DNA of 26,773 bases from Candidatus Omnitrophota bacterium (GCA_030691985.1 JAUYDB010000218.1:1-26773), one strand, 5' to 3'. Numbered from the stretch's first letter, positions 1 through 7,614 are shown. Numbers and translations: made by a program. Notes: generated by a model from the sequence alone, not told the origin.

Positions 1-594
1 CGGGCTACCTTTTATATAATAAAGAAGTTCCTGTCTAACCCACATCCAGTTTTTTTGAGTGCCGAACCCTCTTTGGTTTCTTACTGTAATTATGTTCTTG
101 GGTTTTATCTCTTTGAACTTTCTCATCAATATAATAAAATCGGGCAGAGGCTGGAAATTATCCTTATAGTCCGCTCCCATCCATGTATAAAAATGGGCGT
201 CATTGTCCATAGCATCAATCGCATTTTCTACCCACTTCTCTGAAAATTCTAAATATTTCTTCAGGTCTATCTTAAAGAGATTTTTTGTATTTGCATTCCC
301 AACTACAACGTTATATGGCGGGTCGTTTACTACTAATTTGGCTTTTTTATCACCGATTATTTTTCTAACGTCTTCTTCTTTTGTGGCATCCAAGACACCA
401 ACTTTATGCCCACTCACGGGGTCTTCCCATATCTCCCCATATTTCAATCTGCAAAATGGCAATAGTTTTGATTTCAACTCTTCGTTAAAATCAAGTCTCT
501 TAAGACCCTCGCTGGTCATCCCACCGTTGGTATCTTGTTTCTTATGTGCAGTTTCATTGCCGAATAAGTCTATTGTATTACTTTGTGTCTTCAT
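1..594 (-). CDS. DNA methyltransferase (N6/N4 type), 3' end cut by window edge
   Basis: An open frame starts at ATG 594 and runs without a stop off the left edge, giving 198 visible residues. It carries the catalytic motif DPPYNV at residues 91-96, preceded by KAKLVVN, the usual beta-strand before motif IV of adenine-N6/cytosine-N4 methyltransferases. Downstream, residues around HFYTWMGADY resemble the segment that follows motif IV. Motif IV so close to the N terminus suggests the class where the catalytic motif precedes the AdoMet motif, which would lie outside the window. It probably transfers a methyl group from AdoMet to a DNA base, either as part of a restriction-modification system or as an orphan or phage-type enzyme. 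No restriction subunit is visible. The stretch is clearly more AT-rich than the genes to its right, a sign of possible horizontal transfer. Family assignment is firm; specificity is unknown. Confidence 0.82.
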   Translation of the reverse strand, partial: MKTQSNTIDLFGNETAHKKQDTNGGMTSEGLKRLDFNEELKSKLLPFCRLKYGEIWEDPVSGHKVGVLDATKEEDVRKIIGDKKAKLVVNDPPYNVVVGNANTKNLFKIDLKKYLEFSEKWVENAIDAMDNDAHFYTWMGADYKDNFQPLPDFIILMRKFKEIKPKNIITVRNQRGFGTQKNWMWVRQELLYYIKGSP

Positions 595-615
595 AAGTTA
601 CCTATCTTTGTCTAT

Positions 616-621
616 ATTATA
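616..621 (-). promoter_or_regulatory. Possible -10 box for the DNA methyltransferase
   Basis: The minus strand reads TATAAT, 21 nt before the ATG at 594. No good -35 hexamer is found 16-18 nt further upstream, so this is a weak call based on the -10 alone. It would give a leader of roughly 15 nt containing AGG before the start codon. Confidence 0.3.
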
Positions 622-669
622 TCACTTCCTGTAAAAAAAGAACCTTTTTGTATGTTTTTTATCACACTC

Positions 670-1332
670 TCATATTATAACTATAAATTCCCCCTTCGGT
701 TTATGCGATTTGAAATGTTCGAGCGCGCTCGAAACTTTTTCCCGCCGCACCTCCTCAAATTTCTTTGTAAGTTCTCTCGCGAGCACAATATCCACATCGC
801 CGTAAATTTCCATAATTGCCACGAGCAGCTTCACAATCCGGTGCGGGGATTCGTAGAGCACGACGGTCCTCTTTTCTGAGCGCAGTTTCTCTATCTGGTT
901 TTTCCTCTTTAGGGATTTATTGGAAAGAAATCCTTCGAAGCAGAAGCTGTCGGCGGGTTTCCCGGAGGCCGTGAGGGCCGTCAGAAAGCCGGACGGGCCC
1001 GGTATCGGTATGATCAGGATACCGCTATCAATGCACATGCGGATTATCCTGTATCCGGGATCCGAAATGCCGGGTGTGCCGGCGTCTGAAACGAGCGCGA
1101 CGGATTTCCCCTCTTTCAAAACCTTCAACAGGTAATCTGTTTTCTGAACTTTGTTATGTTCAAAATAGCTCGTCGTCGGGGTTTTGATGTCGTATCTATC
1201 AAGGAGTATTCTGGTGTGGCGCGTGTCCTCGGCGGCTATCAGGCCGACCGTTTTAAGCGTTTCGATAGCCCTTAAAGTGATGTCTTTGAGATTACCGATT
1301 GGGGTTGATACAATGTAGAGAGTGCCGGTCAT
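670..1332 (-). CDS. rsmI: 16S rRNA (cytidine-1402-2'-O)-methyltransferase
   Basis: This 220-residue protein matches the RsmI family throughout. It has LYIVSTPIGNLKDITLRA at the N terminus, AEDTRHTRILLDRY near 35, SDAGTPGISDPGYRII near 82-97, IPGPSGFLTALTASG near 110 and YESPHRI near 160. The family uses AdoMet to 2'-O-methylate C1402 of 16S rRNA in the decoding centre of the small subunit. It is a tetrapyrrole-methylase (class III) fold and cytoplasmic. At 220 residues it is shorter than the roughly 280-residue enterobacterial enzyme and ends right after the catalytic domain (GEFIVII), so the small C-terminal extension is missing. It lies downstream of glmS on the same strand with a repeat-filled 86-nt gap, and ATG 1332 follows an ACGAGG ribosome-binding site. 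A short sequence upstream of the start is shared with two other genes in the window. Confidence 0.93.
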   Translation of the reverse strand: MTGTLYIVSTPIGNLKDITLRAIETLKTVGLIAAEDTRHTRILLDRYDIKTPTTSYFEHNKVQKTDYLLKVLKEGKSVALVSDAGTPGISDPGYRIIRMCIDSGILIIPIPGPSGFLTALTASGKPADSFCFEGFLSNKSLKRKNQIEKLRSEKRTVVLYESPHRIVKLLVAIMEIYGDVDIVLARELTKKFEEVRREKVSSALEHFKSHKPKGEFIVII

Positions 1333-1339
1333 GTTGCCT

Positions 1340-1410
1340 CGTTATAGCTGTGTTAGCTTTCAGCTTTCAGCTTTTTTGCTGACGGCTGATAGCTGACAGC
1401 TAAACTGAGT
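1340..1410. repeat. AGCTTTCAGC / AGCTGTCAGC dispersed repeat
   Basis: The sequence alternates TAGCTTTCAGCTTTCAGC and GCTGATAGCTGACAGCTAA around a T-run, giving an imperfect hairpin between glmS and rsmI. A related block occurs at 21358-21396, and a coding version appears inside the giant gene near 22690. It looks like a degenerate dispersed family rather than a terminator, although hairpin formation could still affect read-through. Confidence 0.6.
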
Positions 1411-1418
1411 TTTCGACT

Positions 1419-3278
1419 CTATTCAACAGTCACAGACTTCGCCAGATTCCGCGGTTGATCGATGTCGCAGCCGAATTCTCTGGCTACATAATAAGCGAGA
1501 AGCTGAAGCGGTATCACGACAAGAAGCGGGGAGAAGAGCTCCTCGGTTTTCGGGATCTCGATCAGGTAATTTATATTATAATGGAGTATCGTTTTGTCAC
1601 CTTCAGTCGTTATGGCGATGACTATCCCGCCGCGCGCCTTGACCTCCTGAATATTAGAAAGCATCTTGTCGTATGTCTTCGATCGCGTCACTATACAGAC
1701 CACCCACGGATTCTCGTCTATGAGCGCGATCGGGCCGTGTTTCATCTCCCCGGCCGGATATCCTTCGGCGCTTAAATAAGATATCTCTTTCAGTTTGAGC
1801 GCGCCTTCGAGGGCGTTCGGATAGTTGATATTGCGCGCCAGATACAGGAAGCATGATTTGTTGTGTTTTTGCAGGTAATACCTTTTAAATTCCTGGGCAT
1901 AGGCGGCCAGGATATTATATTCTGATTTATATTCATCGAGGAGTTCTCCCATGAGGGCCGGCATTTTTTTAAACTCCCTGATCAAAAGCCCGAGCTTTCC
2001 GGGTGAGACGGTTTTTCTTATTCCGGCCAGATACAGTGTAAATAGATATAGTATGGCGAGCTGCGCGGTATATGCCTTCGTCGAGGCAACGGCGATCTCC
2101 GGCCCGGCGTGAGTATATATAACGCCGTCGGCCTCCCTTGCGATGGAACTGCCCAAAACGTTGCATATGCCGAGGACCTTTGACCCCCTCTTCCTGGCCT
2201 CTCTAAGGGCCGCGAGGCTGTCCGCCGTTTCGCCGGATTGAGACACGATAACCACCAGCGTATCTTTGTCCACTATCGGATTACGGTATCGGAACTCGCT
2301 AGACGTGTCGACCCATGAGGGAAGGCCTGCGTATTCTTCAAGCATGTACTTGCCCGTGAGGCCGGCGTGATACGCTGTGCCGCAGGCGACTATCGCTATC
2401 CTTTTAACGCGCCTCAAGTCTGACGTTTTTATCTTCAGCTCTTCAAAAACTATTCCGCTGTTGTTTAACCGCTCTTCCAGAATATTCTTCAATATATGGG
2501 CCTGCTCGAATATCTCTTTAAGCATAAAATGGTCATAACCGCCCTTTTCCGCCTGGGCTATATCCCATTTTATCTTCGTCGGCTTTTTGCGTATAACACG
2601 ACCGGAGAGGTCTCTAATCCTGATACTGTCTTTAGTTAATCCGATCACCTCGTGGTTCTCCAGATATATCACTGTATCGGTATAGTCGAGGACCGCCGGC
2701 ACGTCGCTTGCCAGAAAATTTTCTGATTTGCCGAGCCCGATGATGAGCGGCGAGTCGCATCGCGCGCCAACCAGCTTATCCGGCTCATTTTTATGTATAA
2801 CGGCTATGGCGTAGGAGCCTTTCAACAGCTTCACGGCTTTTAACACGGCTTCTTCTATATCGCCTTTATAAAATTTCTCTATTAAATGCGCGATTATCTC
2901 TGTGTCGGTTTCGGAAACGAACTTGTGGCCTTTTTTGGAAAGCGCCTTTTTCAGCTCAAGATAGTTCTCTATTATGCCGTTATGGACGACCGCTATCTTG
3001 CCGGAACAATCAAGGTGGGGGTGGGCATTCGTGTCGCTGGGGACGCCATGGGTCGCCCATCTTGTGTGGCCGATGCCGAGAGTGCCTTCGAGCGGATTAT
3101 TCTTAAGCTCTTCTATCAGGGCGCGAAGCTTGCCCTGCTTTTTGACCAGGCACAGCTTATTATCTTTGAGCGTAACTATACCCGCCGAATCGTAGCCCCT
3201 GTACTCCAGGCGGCTTAGCCCCTTAATCAGCACATCCTGCGCTCTTCTATCGCCTATATACCCGATTATTCCGCACAT
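1419..3278 (-). CDS. glmS: Glutamine--fructose-6-phosphate aminotransferase (isomerizing)
   Basis: A 619-residue full-length GlmS, which makes glucosamine-6-phosphate from fructose-6-phosphate and glutamine, the entry step to UDP-GlcNAc for peptidoglycan and lipopolysaccharide. The N-terminal class II glutaminase domain begins MCGIIGYIG, with Cys2 as the N-terminal nucleophile, followed by RLEYRGYDSAG, HTRWATHGVPS and VHNGIIENY. Two SIS sugar-isomerase domains follow, with ACGTAYHAG near 300, VSQSGETADS near 350, VASTKAYTAQL near 400 and EGYPAGEMKHGPIALI near 500. The C terminus RNLAKSVTVE is the conserved tail that closes the active site. ATG 3278 is preceded by GAGG and by a good promoter. 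No glmS ribozyme could be recognised in the leader, which is only about 25-30 nt from the predicted transcription start. Confidence 0.97.
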   Translation of the reverse strand: MCGIIGYIGDRRAQDVLIKGLSRLEYRGYDSAGIVTLKDNKLCLVKKQGKLRALIEELKNNPLEGTLGIGHTRWATHGVPSDTNAHPHLDCSGKIAVVHNGIIENYLELKKALSKKGHKFVSETDTEIIAHLIEKFYKGDIEEAVLKAVKLLKGSYAIAVIHKNEPDKLVGARCDSPLIIGLGKSENFLASDVPAVLDYTDTVIYLENHEVIGLTKDSIRIRDLSGRVIRKKPTKIKWDIAQAEKGGYDHFMLKEIFEQAHILKNILEERLNNSGIVFEELKIKTSDLRRVKRIAIVACGTAYHAGLTGKYMLEEYAGLPSWVDTSSEFRYRNPIVDKDTLVVIVSQSGETADSLAALREARKRGSKVLGICNVLGSSIAREADGVIYTHAGPEIAVASTKAYTAQLAILYLFTLYLAGIRKTVSPGKLGLLIREFKKMPALMGELLDEYKSEYNILAAYAQEFKRYYLQKHNKSCFLYLARNINYPNALEGALKLKEISYLSAEGYPAGEMKHGPIALIDENPWVVCIVTRSKTYDKMLSNIQEVKARGGIVIAITTEGDKTILHYNINYLIEIPKTEELFSPLLVVIPLQLLAYYVAREFGCDIDQPRNLAKSVTVE

Positions 3279-3308
3279 AATACCTCAAATCCATAATTTA
3301 ATAGCTGT

Positions 3309-3337
3309 ATTATAGTCTATGCATTATATTATATCAA
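3309..3337 (-). promoter_or_regulatory. glmS promoter
   Basis: On the minus strand TTGATA (3337-3332) is followed by a 17-nt spacer and TATAAT (3314-3309), close to the sigma-70 consensus. Predicted transcription would start near 3302, giving a leader of about 25 nt with GAGG before the ATG at 3278. Confidence 0.7.
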
Positions 3338-3362
3338 GGATTTACTGGATGCTTTACAAATC

Positions 3363-3385
3363 GTAAAGGTGACTGTCACCTTTAC
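3363..3385. repeat. GTGACTGTCAC palindrome
   Basis: A perfect 23-nt palindrome with an unpaired central base: arm GTAAAGGTGAC, centre T, arm GTCACCTTTAC. A shorter copy of the same motif lies at about 6126-6141. It sits directly upstream of the glmS promoter and 2 nt from the next palindrome. Confidence 0.75.
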
Positions 3386-3387
3386 TT

Positions 3388-3488
3388 AAAAAGGGGTCTG
3401 ACCCCTTTTTATAGATAGCTTGCTATGCCAAAAAATGGGGTCAGACCCATCCAATAAGCAATAAACGCGTTGGGTCAGACCCCATTTT
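3388..3488. repeat. GGGGTCTGACCCC repeat cluster, copy 1
   Basis: It begins with a perfect 23-nt palindrome (AAAAAGGGGTC, T, GACCCCTTTTT; 3388-3410), followed by a 78-bp unit (3411-3488) holding two inverse-oriented TGGGGTCAGACCC copies. The 78-bp unit recurs at 15779-15856 with three mismatches. It resembles REP/REPIN elements moved by REP-associated tyrosine transposases, but no such gene is visible in this window. Confidence 0.8.
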
Positions 3489-3551
3489 ATCATCGTCTCT
3501 TATAACGCTGGACTGCTGCCTTTTTTTAGGATGGCCCCAAAATCCTAAACA

Positions 3552-4688
3552 TCAAGACAGAATATTGGGAAGATCCTTAAGCGCATCTACTATGGGGATA
3601 ATATCCACCACGCCTTCGCGCATAACCCGTTTCCCGCCGTAAATAAAATATGCTTTTGACATCGGATAATCTTTACAAAACGACGTCAAGGCGTTCGTCA
3701 TCGGCTTCATCACTCTGCCGGCGCGCTTAACCTCAAATGCCCGGATGCCGCGATTGCCATAAAGCACGAAGTCAACTTCGGTATTATACGCCGTTCTCCA
3801 GTAATAAAAAGTATATCCTAAGTCAAGAGCATCGTTAACAGCCATAAGCTCCTGTAAAAATAATGTCTCGAAACCGGCCCCTTCTATCTGCTCGGGCATA
3901 TCAAGCGGGCCTTTAGGGCGTAAAACTCTGTATACTCCGGTATCAAAGAAATAAAATTTGGGGTGTGCCGCCATCCTGCGTTTAGCCCTCTTGGCAAACA
4001 CGGGAATTCTATATGCTATCAGAAGGTCTTCCAATATGGCAAAATAATGTTCGACGACTTTTCTTTCTACGCCGCATTCATTAGCTACGTTAGAAATGTT
4101 AAGAACGGATCCCTGAGAAAAACTTGCCGCTTCCAGGAATCGTGAAAATGCCGCCAAGTTTCTTGTGAGCCCTTCCTGCCGGATCTCTTCCTCCAAGTAT
4201 GTTTTTACGTAGCTTTCGAGATATTTTTTTGGATCTGATTCGATATAGGCGGAAGGCAGTTGACCAAAGGCAAGCGAATGGTCGAGGTCAAAGTCTTTTC
4301 CAAGCTCTCCCGCAGTAAGCGGATGCATCGCATAGGTAAGAGCACGTCCTCCGAGAAGATTAAAACCTTTGCGTCGTAATTTACGGGCGCTCGAACCTGT
4401 AAGAATGAACTTATACTTATATTTTTCTATAAGACGGTGTACTTCGTTTAATAGTTCGGGTACGCGTTGGACCTCGTCGATGATTATCCAGTCACCGGCA
4501 TTCCGCGGAATAAAGTTTTCCAGCCGCTGGGGATTCGCCAGAAGATCGTTAAAAAGTTCCGCTTCTAACAGATCCAAATATAAGGCTTTCGGGAAGGCAG
4601 TTTTCACCCATGTAGTCTTGCCAGTGCCGCGGGGGCCGAATAAAAAGAAACTCTTCGCTTTTGGGGCTTTTATCAGTCTGGAATACAT
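3552..4688 (-). CDS. AAA-family ATPase with DUF4143 domain (paralogue 1)
   Basis: This 378-residue protein has an N-terminal P-loop ATPase domain, with Walker A GPRGTGKTT at residues 19-27, Walker B IIIDEVQ near 68-74 and a sensor-like ILTGSSARKLRR near 95. A helical segment follows, and then a C-terminal domain with TEVDFVLYGNRGIRAFEVKRAG near 310-330. This is the AAA_14 plus DUF4143 architecture. The D-x(n)-ExK pattern resembles PD-(D/E)XK nuclease folds; that is inference. The family's physiological role is unknown. It neighbours a homologue at 4749-5924 with the same layout but moderate identity, so this is probably an old duplication. ATG 4688 lies only 6 nt after a -10 box, suggesting a leaderless transcript. 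Each gene has its own promoter, so they are not simply co-transcribed. Confidence 0.85.
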   Translation of the reverse strand: MYSRLIKAPKAKSFFLFGPRGTGKTTWVKTAFPKALYLDLLEAELFNDLLANPQRLENFIPRNAGDWIIIDEVQRVPELLNEVHRLIEKYKYKFILTGSSARKLRRKGFNLLGGRALTYAMHPLTAGELGKDFDLDHSLAFGQLPSAYIESDPKKYLESYVKTYLEEEIRQEGLTRNLAAFSRFLEAASFSQGSVLNISNVANECGVERKVVEHYFAILEDLLIAYRIPVFAKRAKRRMAAHPKFYFFDTGVYRVLRPKGPLDMPEQIEGAGFETLFLQELMAVNDALDLGYTFYYWRTAYNTEVDFVLYGNRGIRAFEVKRAGRVMKPMTNALTSFCKDYPMSKAYFIYGGKRVMREGVVDIIPIVDALKDLPNILS

Positions 4689-4694
4689 ACTTCC

Positions 4695-4722
4695 ATATTA
4701 CACGTATTTTTGGAATTGTCAA
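4695..4722 (-). promoter_or_regulatory. Promoter of ATPase paralogue 1, leaderless arrangement
   Basis: TTGACA (4722-4717), 16-nt spacer, TAATAT (4700-4695). The -10 box ends 6 nt before the ATG at 4688, so transcription should start at or about the start codon. Confidence 0.6.
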
Positions 4723-4748
4723 GTATAAAAGCGCTTTTGCGGTCTTTA

Positions 4749-5924
4749 TTAAAGCGCTTCATCAATGGATTGCCATGGTAAAGCAAATACTTTTTCGCTC
4801 AACTTAACCTTGCGCGGAGCCTGGCATACAAGAAAGCCTGTCTTTGCTGATTTGTATTCTGACAAAAAAACTTCAAGGTGTCTTATATCGCTTGAGGCGG
4901 GGTTATCTGTGCATTTAACTTCTATTGGAGTATATGAACCATCATTGTCAATTACCCAATCTACTTCGGGGCCGTCCGGATCCCGCCAAAACTTGAGCCT
5001 TGCTCCATGGCCTTTTATGCGTATGGCCCTTAGAAGCTCAAGGCCTATGAATTGTTCGAACAATATCCCTATGTTAGCCCTGGGGAGCCTCGTCCCTTCA
5101 TGAGCCGCAATTCGTCTTACGCCAAGATCAAAGAAAAGATATTTCTCGGATTTTGTGAGTTTCTTCCGTGTCTTACTTTGGGTCAATGGTTCGATCCGTT
5201 CGGCGATAAGGCAGTCAACTAATATCCGGTAGTAAGCGCCTATAGTGGTATGAGAAACACCTATCTCCTGTGACAATTTCCTTAAATTTACGATCCCGCC
5301 TGATTCGGAGGCAGCCAATTCTAAAAATCTCGCGAAATCTCCTAAGTTCCTCACGGCGGCCTCGGCCCTTATCTCTTCTTCCAGATAAGTCGTCACGTAC
5401 GATTCAAGGTCGGATTCTCTATCCGCCTGTTTATCAACGCAAAGTATTCCTGGTAACGATCCGTAGAAAAGCCGTTCATTCAAATCTTTTGCCGGAACTT
5501 CTTGTAAATTGAACGGATCCATGCGAAACGCGACAACCCGCCCGGGTACAAGATTAATATTTGCCCCTCTGTGAAGCTTACGCGCGCTTGAGCCTGTGAT
5601 TATAAAGCTTGCTACTTGCGCATCGCTCAAATCCTGGACAACGTCAAGGATGACCGGGACCTTCTGGACTTCATCCAAGATAACGAGCGGCCGCTTACCC
5701 GACTTTAAAGGTATCAGCGCTTCAACTTCTCCTTTAAGAAGCTGCGGGGATTTTTCATATCTCTGCCTGACTTCGGGCTGGACGAATGAAACCGAAAGAT
5801 CATGATCAAATCTGTTTATAAGCGTAGTCTTACCCGTTTGCCTCGCCCCAAGCAGAAGAACGCTTTTACCGCGGCTGAGCGCGTGCCTGATACTGTCTTC
5901 TATTAACCTTTTAACGTATTTCAT
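4749..5924 (-). CDS. AAA-family ATPase with DUF4143 domain (paralogue 2)
   Basis: A 391-residue protein of the same family as its downstream neighbour. Walker A is LLGARQTGKTTL near residues 25-36, Walker B is VILDEVQKVP near 82, ITGSSARKLHRG lies near 110, and the C-terminal DUF4143 part has GPEVDWVIDNDGSYTPIEVKC near 318-338, again with a D...ExK pattern. The open frame extends to a TTG at 5963, but that codon overlaps the -35 region of a consensus promoter, so ATG 5924 (MKYVKRLIEDS) is the better start. Function is unknown beyond ATP binding. Related proteins are common and strain-variable in bacteria and archaea. The -10 box ends 7 nt before the ATG, predicting a leaderless mRNA. Confidence 0.85.
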   Translation of the reverse strand: MKYVKRLIEDSIRHALSRGKSVLLLGARQTGKTTLINRFDHDLSVSFVQPEVRQRYEKSPQLLKGEVEALIPLKSGKRPLVILDEVQKVPVILDVVQDLSDAQVASFIITGSSARKLHRGANINLVPGRVVAFRMDPFNLQEVPAKDLNERLFYGSLPGILCVDKQADRESDLESYVTTYLEEEIRAEAAVRNLGDFARFLELAASESGGIVNLRKLSQEIGVSHTTIGAYYRILVDCLIAERIEPLTQSKTRKKLTKSEKYLFFDLGVRRIAAHEGTRLPRANIGILFEQFIGLELLRAIRIKGHGARLKFWRDPDGPEVDWVIDNDGSYTPIEVKCTDNPASSDIRHLEVFLSEYKSAKTGFLVCQAPRKVKLSEKVFALPWQSIDEAL

Positions 5925-5931
5925 GCTTTCA

Positions 5932-5960
5932 ATTATCGCCGAAATTGGATTGCTTGTCAA
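5932..5960 (-). promoter_or_regulatory. Consensus promoter of ATPase paralogue 2, leaderless arrangement
   Basis: TTGACA (5960-5955), exactly 17 nt, then GATAAT (5937-5932), one mismatch from the full sigma-70 consensus. Only TGAAAGC separates it from the ATG at 5924, so the predicted transcription start falls on or next to the start codon. Confidence 0.75.
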
Positions 5961-6058
5961 CAAAATTCTTTACAAATTATATTCATCGCTTGTAACCAAA
6001 ACGCGCCCATAATGATATAAAATCGCGCTAACAGTTCAGCCATCAGAAGAACTTTCGA

Positions 6059-6086
6059 CGTAGGGGACATTTAAATGTCCCCTACG
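6059..6086. repeat. 28-bp perfect palindrome (AGGGGACATTT family)
   Basis: CGTAGGGGACATTT is followed immediately by its exact reverse complement, with no loop. It lies in the 5964-6153 gap between the decayed hydrolase gene and ATPase paralogue 2. The GGGGACA core resembles the core of the palindromes at 13637 and 15646, but the flanks differ. It could act as a terminator hairpin or be a repeat insertion. Confidence 0.7.
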
Positions 6087-6153
6087 ATATCGTCGGGTTG
6101 CTTGCAAGAAAATGGGTGTCCCACAAAGTGACTGTCACCTTTATTTCCCTCCT

Positions 6154-6788
6154 TTATTTTGCGTCTTTGGTGACATCCAGAAACGGCTCGCCGCCCATCA
6201 TCTCGATGCGCTTAACGTCCGGAGCGGCAAAATCGAGCGCCTTCATGTCTATCTTGCGTATGGTCAGGTTCCCGTAGGTGCGGAAATAGAATATCTTGTT
6301 CGTAACGTCATGTCCCGTCGTCCATGTCGTATGGTCATAGTATTTGCTGCCGTCGGCGGACTTACTGACCGACGCGCCCATTGGTATATCAACGGTATTC
6401 AGGATATGGAATACAAGGTTCGCCCCTTCCACTGCGTCCGCTACCGGCTGCGCTGCATAGACCATCGCCGTCGCTCTGATAAAACGGCTGGGGGGCGTAT
6501 AATCACCCGGGAGTCCGTGAAGCCCCGAACCCTGCCCGATAGAAGTGACGACATAATCACCCAATTTCAATGAATCGACATTCACATTGGTAAGATTCAC
6601 GTAGTTGCGCAAGTTAGCCAGATGCCAGCCGAACGGCGGGCTATTGGTCGCGACACCTACAGGATTGTCATATATGTGGAGCTCGCCTTAGCCGTGACGC
6701 GGAATGACGTGCAGGCGCACGCCGTCTGCGAGATAAAAAACGCCGGGCTTACCACAAATGATACAATTGCATAAGCGTTTCTTCTCAT
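6154..6788 (-). pseudogene. Choloylglycine-hydrolase-family gene A, internal deletion plus frameshift
   Basis: ATG 6788 opens a frame with a signal peptide ending in TACACTSFRVTAK, where the Cys after the cleavage site is the expected N-terminal nucleophile of linear-amide C-N hydrolases. That frame stops at 6657 after 43 codons. In the next frame, starting around 6680, the C-terminal part of the same family resumes with ELHIYDNPVGVATNSPPFGW, HLANLRNYVNL and SIGQGSGLHGLPGDYTPPSR, and runs to DVTKDAK and stop at 6154. About 150-190 residues that normally lie between these parts are absent. I read it as one gene with an internal deletion joined out of frame. Intact members are exported Ntn hydrolases acting on bile-salt-like or acyl amides. 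ATGA overlap with the upstream membrane-protein gene shows they were co-translated. An assembly collapse is the main alternative. Confidence 0.78.
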
Positions 6789-7303
6789 GCTGCACCATCC
6801 TTTCTTTTTACCGGCCCGAAAAATATTTCCTTAACCCTGTCGGCGCCGATGACACGGGCAAGTTCGACTGCCGAGCAGTAGAATAATAACAGCACTGTAA
6901 GCCATATCTCCCGCGCCCAAAACGCGGGCCATACGACATCGGTCTTTAAATGCTCATATCCGGCGGCCGCATTTCCATACTGACGCGACTGGTGAAGAAG
7001 CTCTTCGATAAAAAGAAACAGGAATGTGATCGCGCCGAAGACTATCGTCTTCAAAACGGCGTTCCAGACGAGCGGCTTCTTCGGGTATAGGTTAAGGAAT
7101 GGCAATTTATCGGCTATCAGGATCGCCTTCGCGACGACAAGCGCTCCGATCACGGCAATGGCGGTTGCATGGGTGGTTATGCCGTAAGCCTTGAGCGTCA
7201 GCGCCCTCGTGATGACAAGCACGTGGAACATTATAACGAAGAAGATGAACGCCGGCAAAACCTCCACGAATTCTTTTTTGATACGGGCGATGGCCTTATT
7301 CAT
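6785..7303 (-). CDS. Conserved membrane protein, about four transmembrane helices, unknown function
   Basis: A 172-residue protein with hydrophobic segments near residues 14-35 (LPAFIFFVIMFHVLVITRAL), 43-62 (THATAIAVIGALVVAKAILI), 82-102 (VLKTIVFGAITFLFLFIEEL) and 134-152 (IWLTVLLLFYCSAVELARV). The short N and C termini are charged, and IADKLPFLNLYPKKPL forms a loop between helices 2 and 3. I know it only as a conserved hypothetical type and give no function. ATG 7303 has a good AGGTGAG ribosome-binding site, and its TGA overlaps the start of hydrolase gene A (ATGA). It is sandwiched between two remnants of the same exported-hydrolase family, so it may once have served that enzyme, for example in export, anchoring or product uptake; that is inference. 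It appears intact. Confidence 0.75.
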   Translation of the reverse strand: MNKAIARIKKEFVEVLPAFIFFVIMFHVLVITRALTLKAYGITTHATAIAVIGALVVAKAILIADKLPFLNLYPKKPLVWNAVLKTIVFGAITFLFLFIEELLHQSRQYGNAAAGYEHLKTDVVWPAFWAREIWLTVLLLFYCSAVELARVIGADRVKEIFFGPVKRKDGAA

Positions 7304-7316
7304 GCGCTCACCTGGA

Positions 7317-7614
7317 TCATTGTCTATCTTTCATTTGCTTTGTCACGTCCGTAAAGGCAAAACCTTCGGCCATAGTTATTATTTTAGGATTCGCAGCTTA
7401 TGCCTTTCTTCCCTTCGGGTGCATTGGTGGTAAACCGCTTAAGCGCCGGTTCAAACATGATCTGTGAATGGGCATCCATAGCGTACTCATTGGCGCTCGC
7501 GATAATGACCGTGCCGTCTTCAGCCTTGATCTGAAAATCGGTGCAGGCGCCCGCAACGCAGGCGGCCTGCAATAATAACGCTATCGCGCATATCGTCTTT
7601 ATACATCTATCCAT
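7317..7614 (-). pseudogene. Choloylglycine-hydrolase-family gene B, only the two ends remain
   Basis: ATG 7614, preceded by AAAGGAG, encodes a signal peptide ending CVAGACTDFQIKAEDG, with the Cys nucleophile right after the expected cleavage site, then TVIIASANEYAMD and FTTNAPEGKKGIS. It stops at 7384 after 76 codons, where family members continue for about 250 more residues. In the adjoining frame, AANPKIITMAEGFAFTDVTK ends at a TGA at 7317-7319. This matches the very C terminus of copy A (AAPDVKRIEMMGGEPFLDVTK). So the start and end of the gene survive and most of the middle is gone, joined one frame off. Copies A and B have lost different internal segments, so they decayed independently. 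The short 76-residue frame might still be translated but lacks most of the fold. Confidence 0.68.

Noticed and set aside
203..634. Plus-strand 143-codon open frame
   Set aside because: It is the antisense shadow of the DNA methyltransferase, whose minus-strand frame has a clear DPPY motif.
3279..3302. glmS ribozyme or riboswitch
   Set aside because: The predicted leader is only about 25 nt and no ribozyme core is recognisable.
3520..3551. Intrinsic terminator after ATPase paralogue 1
   Set aside because: An 8-bp hairpin (TTTAGGAT/ATCCTAAA) exists, but on the gene's strand it is followed by A residues rather than T residues.
5924..5963. TTG start at 5963 for ATPase paralogue 2
   Set aside because: The codon overlaps the -35 region of a consensus promoter; the ATG at 5924 is the better start.
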